Shown here: in pieces, positions 26,401 to 37,900 of the stretch | Position numbering within the stretch: the first letter of the stretch is position 1 | Layout of the letters: each line of letters starts with the position of its first letter | Source: Apus apus | Lineage: Eukaryota; Chordata; Aves; Apodiformes; Apodidae | DNA: 64,000 bases | Assembly: GCF_020740795.1 (NCBI RefSeq) | Contig: NC_067284.1 | Location: forward strand, 100,307,440 to 100,371,439 | Direction of reading: 5' to 3' | Program-made: the position numbers and the translations under genes | Notes under the pieces: model-generated | What the model was told of the DNA's origin: nothing | What the model saw: only the letters and a program-made list of their open reading frames with translations | Database searches by the model: none

Positions 26401-29400
26401 AAAAAGAGGAAAATCAAGTTATTGCTCGTGTAATCTACTCAGAGCAAGAACTAGATACTGACATAATTAGAGCACAATGTACCTCCAGACAATTTTTCTT
26501 CAGTTTCTAAAGAGGTGTTCACCTGCTAAGGGCCCTTTCTTCACCCAAGTAACTGTTATCACATTCCTGTCCATTTTTTTTCCTCTGCAGGATCTCCTAG
26601 CTGTGTTATATATGAAAGGACCTTCCACTGAAGGGATATTCAGAAAAGCTGCAAATGAGAAAGCACGAAAGGAGTTGAAGGAGGAGCTAAACAAAGGCGA
26701 GAATGTTGATTTGAAAAGCAAATCTGTGCACCTGCTGGCAGTGGTCTTGAAGGTGAGCTTCTCTCATCTACAGTGATGGAAGGAAACAACCTGTATGGAG
26801 TTCAGAGTTGACCTGGCTTTGACTCCAAGCTAAAGCCAGGGCAAAGCCAGACTAAATGTTTTAGGAGTACAAAAGATTAGCATTTTATTTTTCCATCTTG
26901 ATTCTAGTCCAACTAGTGTTGTGATTTCCTGCATGCCCACAGGAAACTCAGTTCATCCTCTTCCTCAGCATCCTCTGCAAGGGGGAATACTGAGATTCAT
27001 GGGTGAACTAGAAGTAGCAAAGAGCTTGATCCTGCTCCTAAACAAATGCAAGTGTATTTGTGCATTGCACTGCTCTGAAAGTGCTGGAAGTGCACTGCAC
27101 TGAGGTGCTCATGGTCAGGTATCTCAAGTCAACCTTCCTCCCAGTGAGTCCATGTCACGGTGGTGCTCCCTCTGTGCTCAGGGGTAGTCTCATCTACATC
27201 TCTTGCTCCTGCAGGACTTCCTCCGAAATATCCCCTCCAAACTCCTCTCCACCGACCTCTATGAGAAGTGGATGCAAGCTCTGGAGAAGCCAAGCAAACA
27301 GGACAAAATTGAAGAATTGAAAGAGTAAGTTTTGCAACCAGGAAGTTTTGCAACCAGCCCCAATGTGATGGAGTGGCTGGTAGTGGTGGTTTCTCATGAA
27401 AGCCAGACTCTCACTTAGAAGCCTCTCATTTATGTCAGGTTGCTGTTGTGCCATGGGCTTTGCTTTATAGGGCTGCAGCAGCAGCACTTTAGAAGGGGCA
27501 GATGTGGAGGCTGACTGGGAGTGCTTTGAAAGCTGCACAGCACAACCACAGGCTTTCCATGCCTTCAGGAAGCCTCCAGTGACATCTCCTGATGTCATCT
27601 CACCTACTCAAAGACACAGTCTGCTGGAAGGCTTGCCTTTCAGGGAAGAACTCATAATTTAAGATATTTTAATTAACCACACTCAACTGCCATTGGGGAT
27701 TTCTGAGTGATGCTTCTGCTAAGAGGCGATCAGCAGCACACACGTGCCTCTCTCTGGAGGAAGTGTCATCTGCCTGAGTTTCATTGAGACTTGCTCAAAT
27801 CAAGAAGTAGTAGCTGCTGCACCATGAATTAACATCACGTTTTGTTTGTGTTCATGCAGGGTGGCTGACAAACTGCCTAGACCAAACCACGCCTTGCTCA
27901 AGCACTTGCTCTCTCTGCTCCAGCACATCAGCCAAAACGCTGAGACCAACAGGATGGACTCCAGCAACTTGGCCATCTGTGTTGGCCCAAATATGCTGAG
28001 CCCAGAGACAGACAGCACGCTCCCTCTGGAAGTGCAGAAGGAGATGAATGACAAGGTGTGTTGGACTCACGGAGCAGCCACCCGCTTTGGGGCAGCTCAG
28101 AGCCATCCACAGGGATCCCACTGCCATTGCAGAACCTCAACAAAACAGCACCCCTGGACACTGGGGCTGCCCCTCAGCTCAGGTGCCCACCATGTGATAG
28201 GCAAGGTTGCCCCTTGTCTCTCCACCTCTGAGCAAAAGTAGCAGTTGCCCTGCAGTCCCTCACATTGTAGCACAGCTCCTGGATACTTTGCAGGCAAAGA
28301 TTGAGGGGCACCCAGTAGGCATTGCCACCTGCAGGCCCTCTGGACAGCAAGGCAAAGGTCTGGCTGATGGTGTTTTCTCTGCTTTGGGACACATAATTCA
28401 TCTGCAGCATCAGACTTCATCCTCCAGAGTGGACTCATCCTCTGACTTTAAGCTAGAATTTTGGCAGGAGCCACCCTGCCCCATGCTGCCCTTTATACAA
28501 AAACAGCAGGCAGGGGCAGGAAAGACTGTTCAATAGCTTTCCAGCCCTTTTATCTGAAATAAACTGCTTTCTGTGTGCAGGTGACAGTGTTGGTGGAGTT
28601 CCTCATAAACAACTGCTCAGAAATATTTGGGGAGGACATTGCCTTGCCTGTCTGTGCCATGGCTGAGTCACTGGAGCACACAGACAGCTCCACAGGTATG
28701 AGAATGGAGTGGGTATGTCACTGACCGGGGCTGCTGGGCTAAGTTCTTTAATTTTATGTGGAAATACATCTGTGGAAACACAGAAAGTTGTTTGCTTTCA
28801 TCCTCAGATGGTCAGTGAAAACTAACAGGTGCCTTCTCCCCACAGAACACCTATGTGCTGCTCATCAGAATGACTCTGCCTATGACAGCCCAGATCCTGA
28901 AGCTGATGCCAGCCCGTGTATGTCTCAGATGGAGCAGACCAAAGGGAGGAGCACTAGTGTGAGCCAAAGACACCCGACACACATCTCTGCCTCTTCACTG
29001 ACTAATTTCAGAAATGACATCAGCACAATGGACAGGAGGTACTCAGAGCCAGACTTGTCCTTCCAGAACCACCTTGAAGGCAAGATAATGAAACAGAAGC
29101 TAAACAGAAGTGAAGACAGTTTTCCAGTTCATCAGAAACAGCTAGGGTTGGAGGCACTGGAGGAACGGCTTGCAATCCTACCTTCACAGTTATCAACTGA
29201 CTCTCTACCCAAAACATCCTCCAGTTGCTCCCTGGAGAGCTCTGACGGCTCAGTCTTCACCAGCTCCCCAGTAATTTCACCTTCTAGTCCCAAGAAAACC
29301 TTTTTAGTTAGACCCCAGTCCTTTTCCACCAAGGCCACTGAAGACTGCAGTACACCTAACAGAGAGATCAAAAAGCATTCCATGTCGTTCTCTTTTGCAA

Positions 29401-30023
29401 AAAGCAGGAAAACACTAATAAAAACCCAGAGTTGGGGGCCTGGAAAAAACATATTTTTTCAGAGAGACAGTTTCACAAAGAAAGAAGATCAGTTCTCCTG
29501 CAGAGTTGTCCAGCAGAACAGTCCTGAAGATGACAAACCATTGCCTGTGGTGCATCAGCAAAGGCCTCGTTTCAGGTCAGCTGATGACGTGTTCAGAGAG
29601 GTAGACCAGAGGAATCCTGGAAGACCACCCTCTTATGAAGAGGCTACTAAAAACTGCCTGGCCACTACAGTTCCCTCCCACAATCTCACAGTTCAAACTA
29701 TGAGATTAAAGGTGTCAAACCAGGACACTTGGCTGCCTCATCCATGCAGCAGTTGTGCACAGGACACAGCACATACAGCTCTAAGGGATCTACCCAGTGG
29801 CAGAGTTTCTGCAGGAAAGGATTCTGATGTGGAAACTGAAATCCTCAGTGTCGCTGTGGGAATAAACTCCCGTGTGAGTTTGCCCGTGACCCCAGGAGTC
29901 TACCGATTGAGAGCCATGTCTGAATCCTATCAAAAGAACAAACTTGAGTATGTGGCTAAGAGGTGCAGCCAGCCAGTTTTTGAGGTAGACCAGATCCAGT
30001 ATGCCAAGGAATCCTATGTTTAG
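23407..30023 (+). CDS. TAGAP: TAGAP, T-cell activation RhoGTPase-activating protein (complete, spliced)
   Basis: Nine coding exons join in phase: 23407-23433, 23543-23596, 24177-24243, 25719-25891, 26591-26752, 27215-27324, 27860-28055, 28581-28695 and 28846-30023. They give 693 residues (human protein 731). All introns are GT-AG. RhoGAP proteins accelerate GTP hydrolysis by Rho-family GTPases, and TAGAP acts in the cytosol of T cells and other leukocytes (family knowledge). The RhoGAP domain covers about residues 95-290. The arginine finger is R125 in EGIFRKAANEKAR, the conserved lysine is K161 at the end of LLAVVLK, and the GPN asparagine is N242 in CVGPNML. The C-terminal half is low-complexity and Ser/Pro-rich, with conserved NDSAYDS (310-316), REIKKHSMSFSFA, a PPSY WW-binding motif (562-565) and the terminal CSQPVFE...AKESYV block. 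These islands match human TAGAP as I remember it. The start is the ATG of MKVLSSCNT, aligned with human MKLRSSHNA; M18 is an alternative start with a better Kozak context. Confidence 0.95.
23543..23596 (+). CDS. TAGAP: TAGAP exon 3
   Basis: This 54-base phase 0-0 exon encodes SKTLNAENMESLIECQSE, nearly identical to the human segment. The acceptor is TTGCCTAG and the donor GTAAGC. It contains an internal ATG (23,567, A at -3 and G at +4) that could serve as a second start. Confidence 0.93.
24177..24243 (+). CDS. TAGAP: TAGAP exon 4
   Basis: This exon encodes residues 28-49 plus one base (ADAKKCPPLVPAGTEDGLCHSA), aligned with the human stretch GDIKEHPLL...SEDSICQ. The acceptor is CTTGCAG and the donor GTGAGT. 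It ends in phase 1. Confidence 0.88.
25719..25891 (+). CDS. TAGAP: TAGAP exon 5
   Basis: This exon encodes residues 50-107: a basic KKRKK stretch, then FGQPLAIICGEDNTLPQPVQ leading into the RhoGAP fold. The acceptor is tandem (CAGCAG), so the exon may start at 25,719 or 25,722 with loss of one Ala. The donor is GTAAGC. Confidence 0.94.
26591..26752 (+). CDS. TAGAP: TAGAP exon 6 (arginine finger)
   Basis: This 54-codon phase 0-0 exon encodes residues 108-161. It carries KGPSTEGIFRKAANEKAR with arginine finger R125 and ends at LLAVVLK, whose K161 matches the conserved catalytic-site lysine of RhoGAPs. The donor is GTGAGC. Confidence 0.96.
27215..27324 (+). CDS. TAGAP: TAGAP exon 7
   Basis: This exon encodes residues 162-197 (DFLRNIPSKLLSTDLYEKWM...), the middle helices of the RhoGAP domain. 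It ends in phase 2 at the donor GTAAGT. A 16-base tandem duplication begins within this donor. Confidence 0.95.
27860..28055 (+). CDS. TAGAP: TAGAP exon 8
   Basis: This exon encodes residues 198-263, including KLPRPNHALLKHLLSLL and MDSSNLAICVGPNML with the conserved N242. The acceptor is TTCATGCAG. The donor GTGTGT is weaker than the others. Confidence 0.96.
28581..28695 (+). CDS. TAGAP: TAGAP exon 9
   Basis: This exon encodes residues 264-301 (VTVLVEFLINNCSEIFGEDI...SLEHTDSST), the last helix of the RhoGAP domain and the start of the linker. The donor is GTATGA and the phase is 1. Confidence 0.95.
28846..30023 (+). CDS. TAGAP: TAGAP exon 10, last coding exon
   Basis: One long exon encodes residues 302-693 and the TAG stop. 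It holds the fast-evolving Ser/Thr/Pro-rich C-terminal region with conserved islands: NDSAYDS, DRRYSEPDLS, SSPKKTF, REIKKHSMSFSFA, SADDVF, PPSYEEA and the C-terminal CSQPVFE...YAKESYV. Most of the exon lacks recognised domains. Confidence 0.95.
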
Positions 30024-30727
30024 AAAGCCTATCCCTCCTCTTCGCACTGTACAAATTAAATAGTGTAAAAATAGACGTCTTGCTAATCCTTTGTAAAATT
30101 TAATTTCGAGAGACCAAGAATAAGCTAGTTCTGCATGAACTTTTTTTCTCTTGAAGCTCTCCTGAAGTGTCTGTCAGTTTGATATGTCACACTTGTTCAC
30201 CACAAGAGGTGGTGGTGAGCAAGACCTCTGTATTATTATGTAAACATGTACATAAATATGCTGTACATAACCTGTTGTGTGGGAAAACCAGCTCATAGTT
30301 TATAAATGGTGTTGTATTTCCAACCTGAAAGGACAATTAAAAGGTTGGCAGGTTCAAAACCTGTCTCACCTTAATTTCTTTTCTGTATGGTCACAGACTC
30401 CATGCCCTTTGTCATGTGTGCCAGGCTGATGGAATGCTTTGCTGATTTCCTGCATTAAGAAGAGGGCTGACAGTTACTCTAACTGGGGAGTAGCTGTTCT
30501 GCCATCGAGGCCACTTCAGCACTGTTCCATAAACCCCCTCTATCTGCTGCCATTCCCTCTTCCTGCTTGCTGGTGATGAGAATGATCTGACCCCTAACCA
30601 ATATTAGGGTTGTGTACCAAGCTTGGGTTTAGAGCCACTGAAGCACTTACAGATTTGTGTCAGGTAAACCTCATGTGGCCTGAGGTGTTTTATTCTAAAT
30701 AAACTGGATGGGCTAAGCAGAAATAAA
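30024..30727 (+). terminator. TAGAP: TAGAP 3' UTR and polyadenylation signals
   Basis: The stop is followed by an AT-rich 3' UTR. Candidate polyadenylation hexamers are ATTAAA at 30,336-30,341, AATAAA at 30,698-30,703 and AATAAA at 30,722-30,727. The ATTAAA at 30,055 is too close to the stop to be likely. Which one is used cannot be told from sequence. Confidence 0.55.
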
Positions 30728-30837
30728 GAGTATTCTCAGGTTTGCTTTTATGAGGGGAAAAAAATCCAAGCAACAAAAACTTTTGAAAGGAAACATTCTG
30801 GATTCCAGATTTAAACAGATAAAGCTGCAGCTCACTC

Positions 30838-30928
30838 AAACAAAACAAAACAAGAAAATAAAACAAACAAAACAAAAACAACAACAACACCAAAAAAAAA
30901 AAAAAGGAAAAAAAACCCACAACAAACA
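30838..30928. repeat. A-rich (AAAAC)/(AAC) low-complexity tract
   Basis: About 90 bases are nearly free of T and consist of AAAAC, AAC and poly-A runs. No transposon body is attached. It lies just beyond the last TAGAP polyadenylation signal. Confidence 0.8.
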
Positions 30929-31639
30929 TGGTGTCTTTAGAACCTTGTAAAAATATCTGGAAGTGCAATGTGTTTATCCATGTAGGAACTTACTTTGATT
31001 AGCACTTACGCCCTTTTTTATGGCTCAGCATAGCCTTGAACCAGGAGCAGGGAGACTTTTTTCTCCTATGTAACTTCACTACAATAAAACATTTTTCTGC
31101 ATGAATGCTAAACTGTCCATTGTCTGGCTTCAAAACATCCAGTCACTACATGTACTGTACCTACTTTTATACTATTCCATACGTACAGCAGGTCTGCTTG
31201 AATAACATGGCATATCTAAGTAGTGGGAAGGAAAGTAAATGACCAGCAGTAAGAGGCTGCAGGCTGGATTTTGGGAACATATCCCTCTCTGTAGGAAAAC
31301 AAGTTACACTGCCATGTAATGGTGGTTATAAGTGAGGTGCAGAGGGAGCTGCAAAGACATGACGCTGCTCCAAAAGTGGAGCAGATTAGAAAATATCATA
31401 CCAGCATCTCGTGTATGATCTTATCCAGGTGTTGGTGTTCACAGGACACAGAGAAAGGGGAAGGAGAGTACCTGGCCTGACAGGAGAAGTTATATGAGAA
31501 GGACCACACTGGTAGGTTGCAACTAGAGAAAAAGCCACCCCATTCAGCCCTCTAAGCGCTGTGCTTCCAAGGCAGCTGAATGAGAGGCCTCTGCTGCAAG
31601 CTGCAAAAGGCATAGGCATAGGCAATTTTCTGGAATCTG
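30929..31639. other. Intergenic, nothing recognised
   Basis: This is a short interval between the A-rich tract and an antisense CR1. An AATAAA occurs near 31,083. I see no gene or repeat. Confidence 0.5.
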
Positions 31640-31905
31640 AGTCACAGAATCACAGAACTGAGATCCTTTTGTCCAACCTCCCTACTCAAGCAGGGTCAGC
31701 TAAAGCAGGCTGCCCAGGACCACGTCCAGATGGCTTTTGAATATTTCCACAGATGAGGATACTGCAACATCTCTGGGCAACCTGTTCCTGTGTTTGAACA
31801 CCCCCACAGTGAAAAACTGTCTCCTTGCATTCAGATGGAATTCCATCTGTTTCAATTTGTGCCCATTGCTTCTTGTTCTGTGTCGAGTAGAAGTAGCAGC
31901 TTTCT
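31640..31905 (-). mobile_element. CR1 LINE 3' fragment, antisense
   Basis: The minus strand carries the last part of a CR1: the conserved region complementary to 'cacagaatcacagaactgag' at the 3' side, then the C-terminal ORF2 segment corresponding to FKSHLDVV and HRNRLPRDV-type peptides. The frame is interrupted. Boundaries are approximate. Confidence 0.88.
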
Positions 31906-34900
31906 TCTGTAAAAAACACAAGCATCTTGCCCTCATGGCACAACAAGCGTGATGAGATAATCCACGTGCCATGGAAAGGCTCAGAAGCCACAGAACTGAA
32001 CACATGAACTTCAAAATGTACTCAAACAACAACATGACTTCTTCTTTGATAAGTAAGTGACTCATTCTTTTTGACTGTGGCAAGATCTAGAATACCAAGA
32101 ACAGGAACTGCTTTTTTCCTGTCCTGTAACCACACCAGAAAACCCAGGGACAGTAAGCAGAGGTAACCTTTGCCAGAGGTAAGAAAAATCTCTCTTTAGG
32201 TCCAAGGTGTCCAAAGGCAGACACAGCAATCACACTCAGAAAGCTTACCTGGGCTTTAAATATTCCATACAGAGGAGCCTAAATCTTTCAGCTCCTGGGT
32301 AAGAAAGCCCATTTGAAACTTCTTGCAAGACATTTCAATAGAGAGAGAAAAAGAGAGAGGAGCTCTACATGTTTTACAAACAAGAGGTAAGGTGAAAGAG
32401 TTCTGTAAGAGTGGCCCAGTTCTGCTCACCTTGCTTTTGCACTTCCAGTTCAGAAAACACCATGATTAAACAAAACCTGAATGTAAACTGACCCCTAAAG
32501 AGATTTACTCCCTCACTGACAGGTAACTTCTGTCTTCCTCCATCTCTTAAGATGTAACCGCTTAGTCAGCATTATTTTCATGTCACGTTGCTCCACAGGA
32601 GTGATTCATATTCTATATAAGCACTCGGGAGGCCTCAAAAGACTAGAATGACCCAGAAAGCAGAGAGCCTTGCTTTAGCACTTACTCATCTGCCTTCAGC
32701 TCAGAAAACAGTTTTATAATGCTACCAGCCCATCCTACTGCATTCAAAGATCTAACCCAACTATCCTGTCCTACAAGAGTAAGGCCCCTTAACTGCTAAA
32801 ATCCAACAAGTGAATTATCTGAGTGCCTTTGTCAAAGCTGCCTTTGACTCCTTATCTAGAAAGATCAAATACCTGTTTGCAGCTGGGACAGCTGAAGATA
32901 GATTTTGTCACAGGATTTGAATGATGACAGTATGCCTCCCATTTTCCACAGGTTACTCCATCATCAGTATTACATCACTTGCTTCACACATCCAATTTTC
33001 TAATTGAATTTCATGAAGACACTCTAAATATACAAGATATATAGGACCAGAAGTGGAAAAAAATCAATATTAAAGGAGAAAATCCAAGCCATTGCCTTGC
33101 AATGCTGATGGTGCAGCCTGAATTCAGTTCCTTGTGTTTGCATCCTGCTGTTGTTTTCAATCACATGATGCACTCTGTTCTTCCCCACAGGATGCACCTG
33201 CTCTGGGGAGGAACCAAGGTTGTGCAGCAAAAGAGAAACTTTTAATTCTGGCATTCCCCTACATGGTTTGCCTACCAGGGTACCCAGGCTTTGGATATAA
33301 GTCCATGCCTGATTTTCTAGGATTATTTTCTATTATTTGAAAGAGACAACTAAAGAACAAAGGAGTTCCTCATGGAGCAACACACTCTCTCCTCCCTTCC
33401 CTATGCTGTGCACCAGGGAGTTGAAAACTCTTGTTCTCTGCAACTTGGATTAGGACAGAAGCTTACAGCAAAAGCACATTGCCATCAACTCTATGGCCAA
33501 ACATTAGTGAAGGCTGAGGAAGCCAGCATGCCTGCAGGTTTCACAAATATTCGGGCTGGCACTCAGATGCAGCCTGCAGACACAGACACTTACATTTAGT
33601 TATCTGTATGCAAGCATTTATCTGAGCCTGTGTCTCATCTTCTGCAAGGTTGGCATTTGAGTATCTCTCTGGACTCCTGGGACTGAGTTTAGTGCAGGTG
33701 GCACACAATTGCCTGAAAAGTAGCTGTCTCCAGTTATTTGAGTATCTTAGGGCACCTTGAGGAATTTTCTAAGTTATCAAAAGTGGCTGAAAGTCCAGAT
33801 ATTTAGGCAGCTGAATCCTTCCCTAAACTCTCTGACTGTGAAGGGAATTCAGACTCCCACTTCACACGTAGATGTTATATTTAGATACCTTGAATGTAGA
33901 GCTCTATAATCTGCAGCTGGCATTGCAGAGAAACAGTAAAACTTGGGACTTTAGGCTCAATCTAAGGCTTCAAATGAAGCATTCTTGATCAGGCATAGGA
34001 CATCCTGCTTGTCACTCTCCAGAGCTTGGGGCCTTCAGCTCCATCCCTTTACTGACAACACTGACTCACACTTTCCTCTTCCCCACTCCTGACTCCTCAT
34101 CTCTGCCTCATTTTCATTGCCTCCCCATTCCCAGCCTGCATTCCTCATCTCATCCATTTATTTATCCTTTAGTTGAACAAAGCCCCACCTATCCCTGTGA
34201 ACTCGCTGTCAATGTCTCGATTTAATTTGTCTGCTCCATCCCTAGACTCACTTCTCTCAGCCAGCTAGCTTCAGTTTTCCTCTTCCAATTCTTCCACATT
34301 TTTCACTCATGTCTGCACTGGCTGTTATTGTAATTAGCCCCACCAGCACTCAAGTAATGTCTCAGTCCCACACACACACCCTGCTTGTTTTAGTCTCTGC
34401 ATATGCCATGAATGAGAATAAGATAAGGAGATGTCTCTGCAAGCTAGTCCAGTCAATTCGCAGCTGTAACTATGGAAAGTCTCTAGGATGAAAATTTCAC
34501 AGACAGAGGTCCTTGGCTTCTTTGGAAGGAGATTTGGAGATAGATTGAGGTAAAATAACTAGTCAAAATAAGCAATTTTTCCTCATGCCTCACCAAAGCA
34601 ATTCACAAGCTATGGTGTTAGGGATATTTCTCATAATTTGCTCACATTGTCTGAGAAAAGGTAGTCAGAACATTGGATTTTTTCTGGCTCTACAAGCAAG
34701 GTCTTGGGGAAGAAACTTTCGCACCTGTCTGACCTCCTCTCGAAGCTGTTATCTGAAGGACATCTCTTTCTGGGAACTGTAAATAATGAAGAGATCAAGA
34801 ATCCTTCACACCTCAAGCAAAACAACTGTTGGCCACTTAAGAATTATATTTAAGAGAATTATTACTATGATGCTCACTTCTATAATATCTGTTGCAACAC

Positions 34901-37900
34901 AGCCCAATAAAGCTCTTCACTAGACATGGTCATGTAACAGAACCACTTCTCTACATTAGATCTTTTTTCTGTATTTTTCTCCCATGACTGCTACCTGCAC
35001 ACCCCAGGTGCAAGATGCAACACTGAGATTGCTGGTACAAACCTGTGGCAAAAATACTAATGGAAGGAATTCCACCAACTTTATACTAACTAGTAGTAGC
35101 TTGGATTGTTACTGCCCACACTTGGTATTTGGCATTTATTTTACAACACAGACACTTGGCTTTCTTTTTTCGGGTGCACTTGGCTGTCCAGAGTTTCTCA
35201 CACGGTATCTAGTCTGGTGAAACAGGATTTGCAGTCCTCTTCTTTGGACATTGTGCAAATGGAAGACAAGACTGCATGCCCTGCATTGACAAACACCACT
35301 TGGAGATCAACAGCTAGTATTAGGGAAAGTAGGATATCCTGTTGGTCACCCAGAGCTCTCTTCTGTTGGAACCAAGCCACCCTGTAAGGTGTGACTCTGC
35401 TCCACAATTCTAATACTTGAAATAATGCAAAGAACTCAGGACATTCTTTGCAATGGGAGTGTACCTCTTCAGCCTTTTGCTTACAAATAGATCCCTATAT
35501 TTTCCTGTAGCACTTAAGCCAAAGTGGACGGGTTTGGGATCCTGCTTGGACTATATGGATACTTTAATGTTAAAAAGCTTATATTAATGTTAAAAACCAA
35601 TGATAAAACTACTGCCTCATATCTCAGTTACATCTTGTAGGGAGTTCCACACAGACCATTTTACCATAATGTTCCCTCTTGTTATACTGCTGTCAAATTA
35701 CAACAGGAAGAAGTATCACAGCAGATAAAATCCCCGTCTGTGTTATTTTTAGTCTGGGAATGGGAGTTCTTATTTCTTTACTGCCTATTCTAGTTTTGGT
35801 GCTGAGCCATCACAGGAGACCAGCTGGTTTGTTGCAGCAGCTCACCAGAACTGCTTATTCCCAGTCTGATTCATTCCTCTCCCATACACTGCAAGTGACA
35901 GTTTCAGCTTCCCAGGCAGAGAACAAAACTTTTGCCACAGTGTTGCCAAGAGATTACAGCACTCGGCTATCAAGGGGTGAGCTCTAAACAAACATAGGTA
36001 GGCAGCCCAGAATCCTGAATTGTAGCCTACAGTAGCTAAAAGAGTTCTCAAGGAGCCAGTGATTTCCAGTGCCTCTTTTCCAGGACCTTCAAGCTCAATG
36101 GTTCCCTAGAGGAAGAAGGAATTATGGTAGTTAGGAATTGCATCCTTCTGCCATCTGAATGTGTCCAGAGATACTTCTCACAGGATTCCTACAAAGGGAA
36201 CCCCTTAATAAAAAAGGCCAAGAAAAACCCCTAGTGGCTCACTGCCACAAGCTCCATGACAACAACATTATCTTTCTTCCCTTCAATCCATCAATTTGTT
36301 CCCTCTCTCAGGAAAAGAGGACGTTTTCAAGTGTCATTCGTGCAATCCTACATTCCTGTTCAATGTAAGTCATGCCCGAGATAAGGGGTGCATGAGCCAT
36401 TTCACCTGCCTAAGGTTCAAGGCAGCAGGCCTGCTCCTCCACCGCTGCGCAGACTCGGGGCTCCGGGAGCCGTGTGGAGCAGCTGTGAAATGCTCTTTTC
36501 TTAATACACATTCCCTCTGCATGGCAAATATGGCTGTCTCAGATGGAAAGCAGCATAGTAACTCATTCACCAAGTCAACTCGGAAACTCAAGCATGAAGT
36601 TAACCAAGCTTACTTTGAAGTTGGCCTGGTTGGCTGTCCAAACCAGCAGGCATTTTATGGCCATATAACTGATTACGTCCAGCTGCAAAGTTCAGGTGAT
36701 TAAAACATGCTGCTACTCTGCTAGCATTAGTCAGATAGCAGTTACTGTGGCCATCGTTTGCCTCCATGAGTACAATTTCTGATTACAGGAAGAGGAAACC
36801 CACCTTGGTTAAGCGCTGTGGTTACATTTTTCTCTGAATTTTGTTAGCAGTCAGTCCCTATCACATGTGTCATCAGAACAGTGAAAACTTCAGAGGAACT
36901 TCTGAAGGCTAAAAATTCAGAAGAGGAAGCAACTTTTCAAATAAAAAGTCTGACAATAATAGAGAGAAAAATCCATACATAAAGGGCAGCAACTGTTGGA
37001 AAAGTAATATAATCCTCATACAGACAGTTGACTCTGATACACACAGCCAACTGCAAGTCTCCATGGTTGCTCGGTGAATGATGCCTTTCTCTGCCTGTTT
37101 GTTACTCAGAAATGCTAATTACCGAGTTGTGTTTTTTTTCCTACAGAACACATCTTTTTTATTCTTTTAAATAATTCTTATCCATTTGCTGTGATAAACA
37201 CAACAATTTACATCTCACTTCTGAGAAGCCCATTCCAAATTATTCAATTTCTTCTACAAGGAAGAGGAAATCACAGATTATTTTCTGTTTCTAACCTGAG
37301 GTGCTAGCATGTAAGTCTGAACAAATGGTTCACAAATCCCTCCACTGAGCTCTGCTTCCTCTGATGAGTAATAATATGAAAAGGATTCTATGAAGGGTTT
37401 CACTCTTTCCAAACAAAACATGCTCTTTAGCCAACCAGCTACTTACAGAACTGATCCAACGGCTGCTTGAAACTCTTCCTTCCTACAACCCACAGATCTC
37501 CCACCAACTTTCTTGACAGATGCTACATTCCAGATTCAAACCTTGCACCTTCAATATCACATGGGCCAAGCTGAAATTATAAAAATGTATTTTTAAAAAA
37601 CGTTAAGGCCAAACCCAAGCAGATTCCAAGAGAGATGACCAGAGAAGATGCTGTCATGAGTGTCTGCTTTTCCACGTGCTTAGTGCACAGTCTTGGGCTG
37701 TGCAGTTCAATGTCATCATACATAGGACATAGCCCTGGCTACTTCCTCTGTGCACTGAAGGAGAAGTTTTTGCACTCACTTTCCCCCCCACTCCTCCAGG
37801 TGTAAATTCTGTCTCTTCATCATGCAGTTATGATTTCACACAGTAAATGCAGCTGCACAGCTTTACCTGTGATTCGTGAATCAGTTTTCTTTAGCACAAC

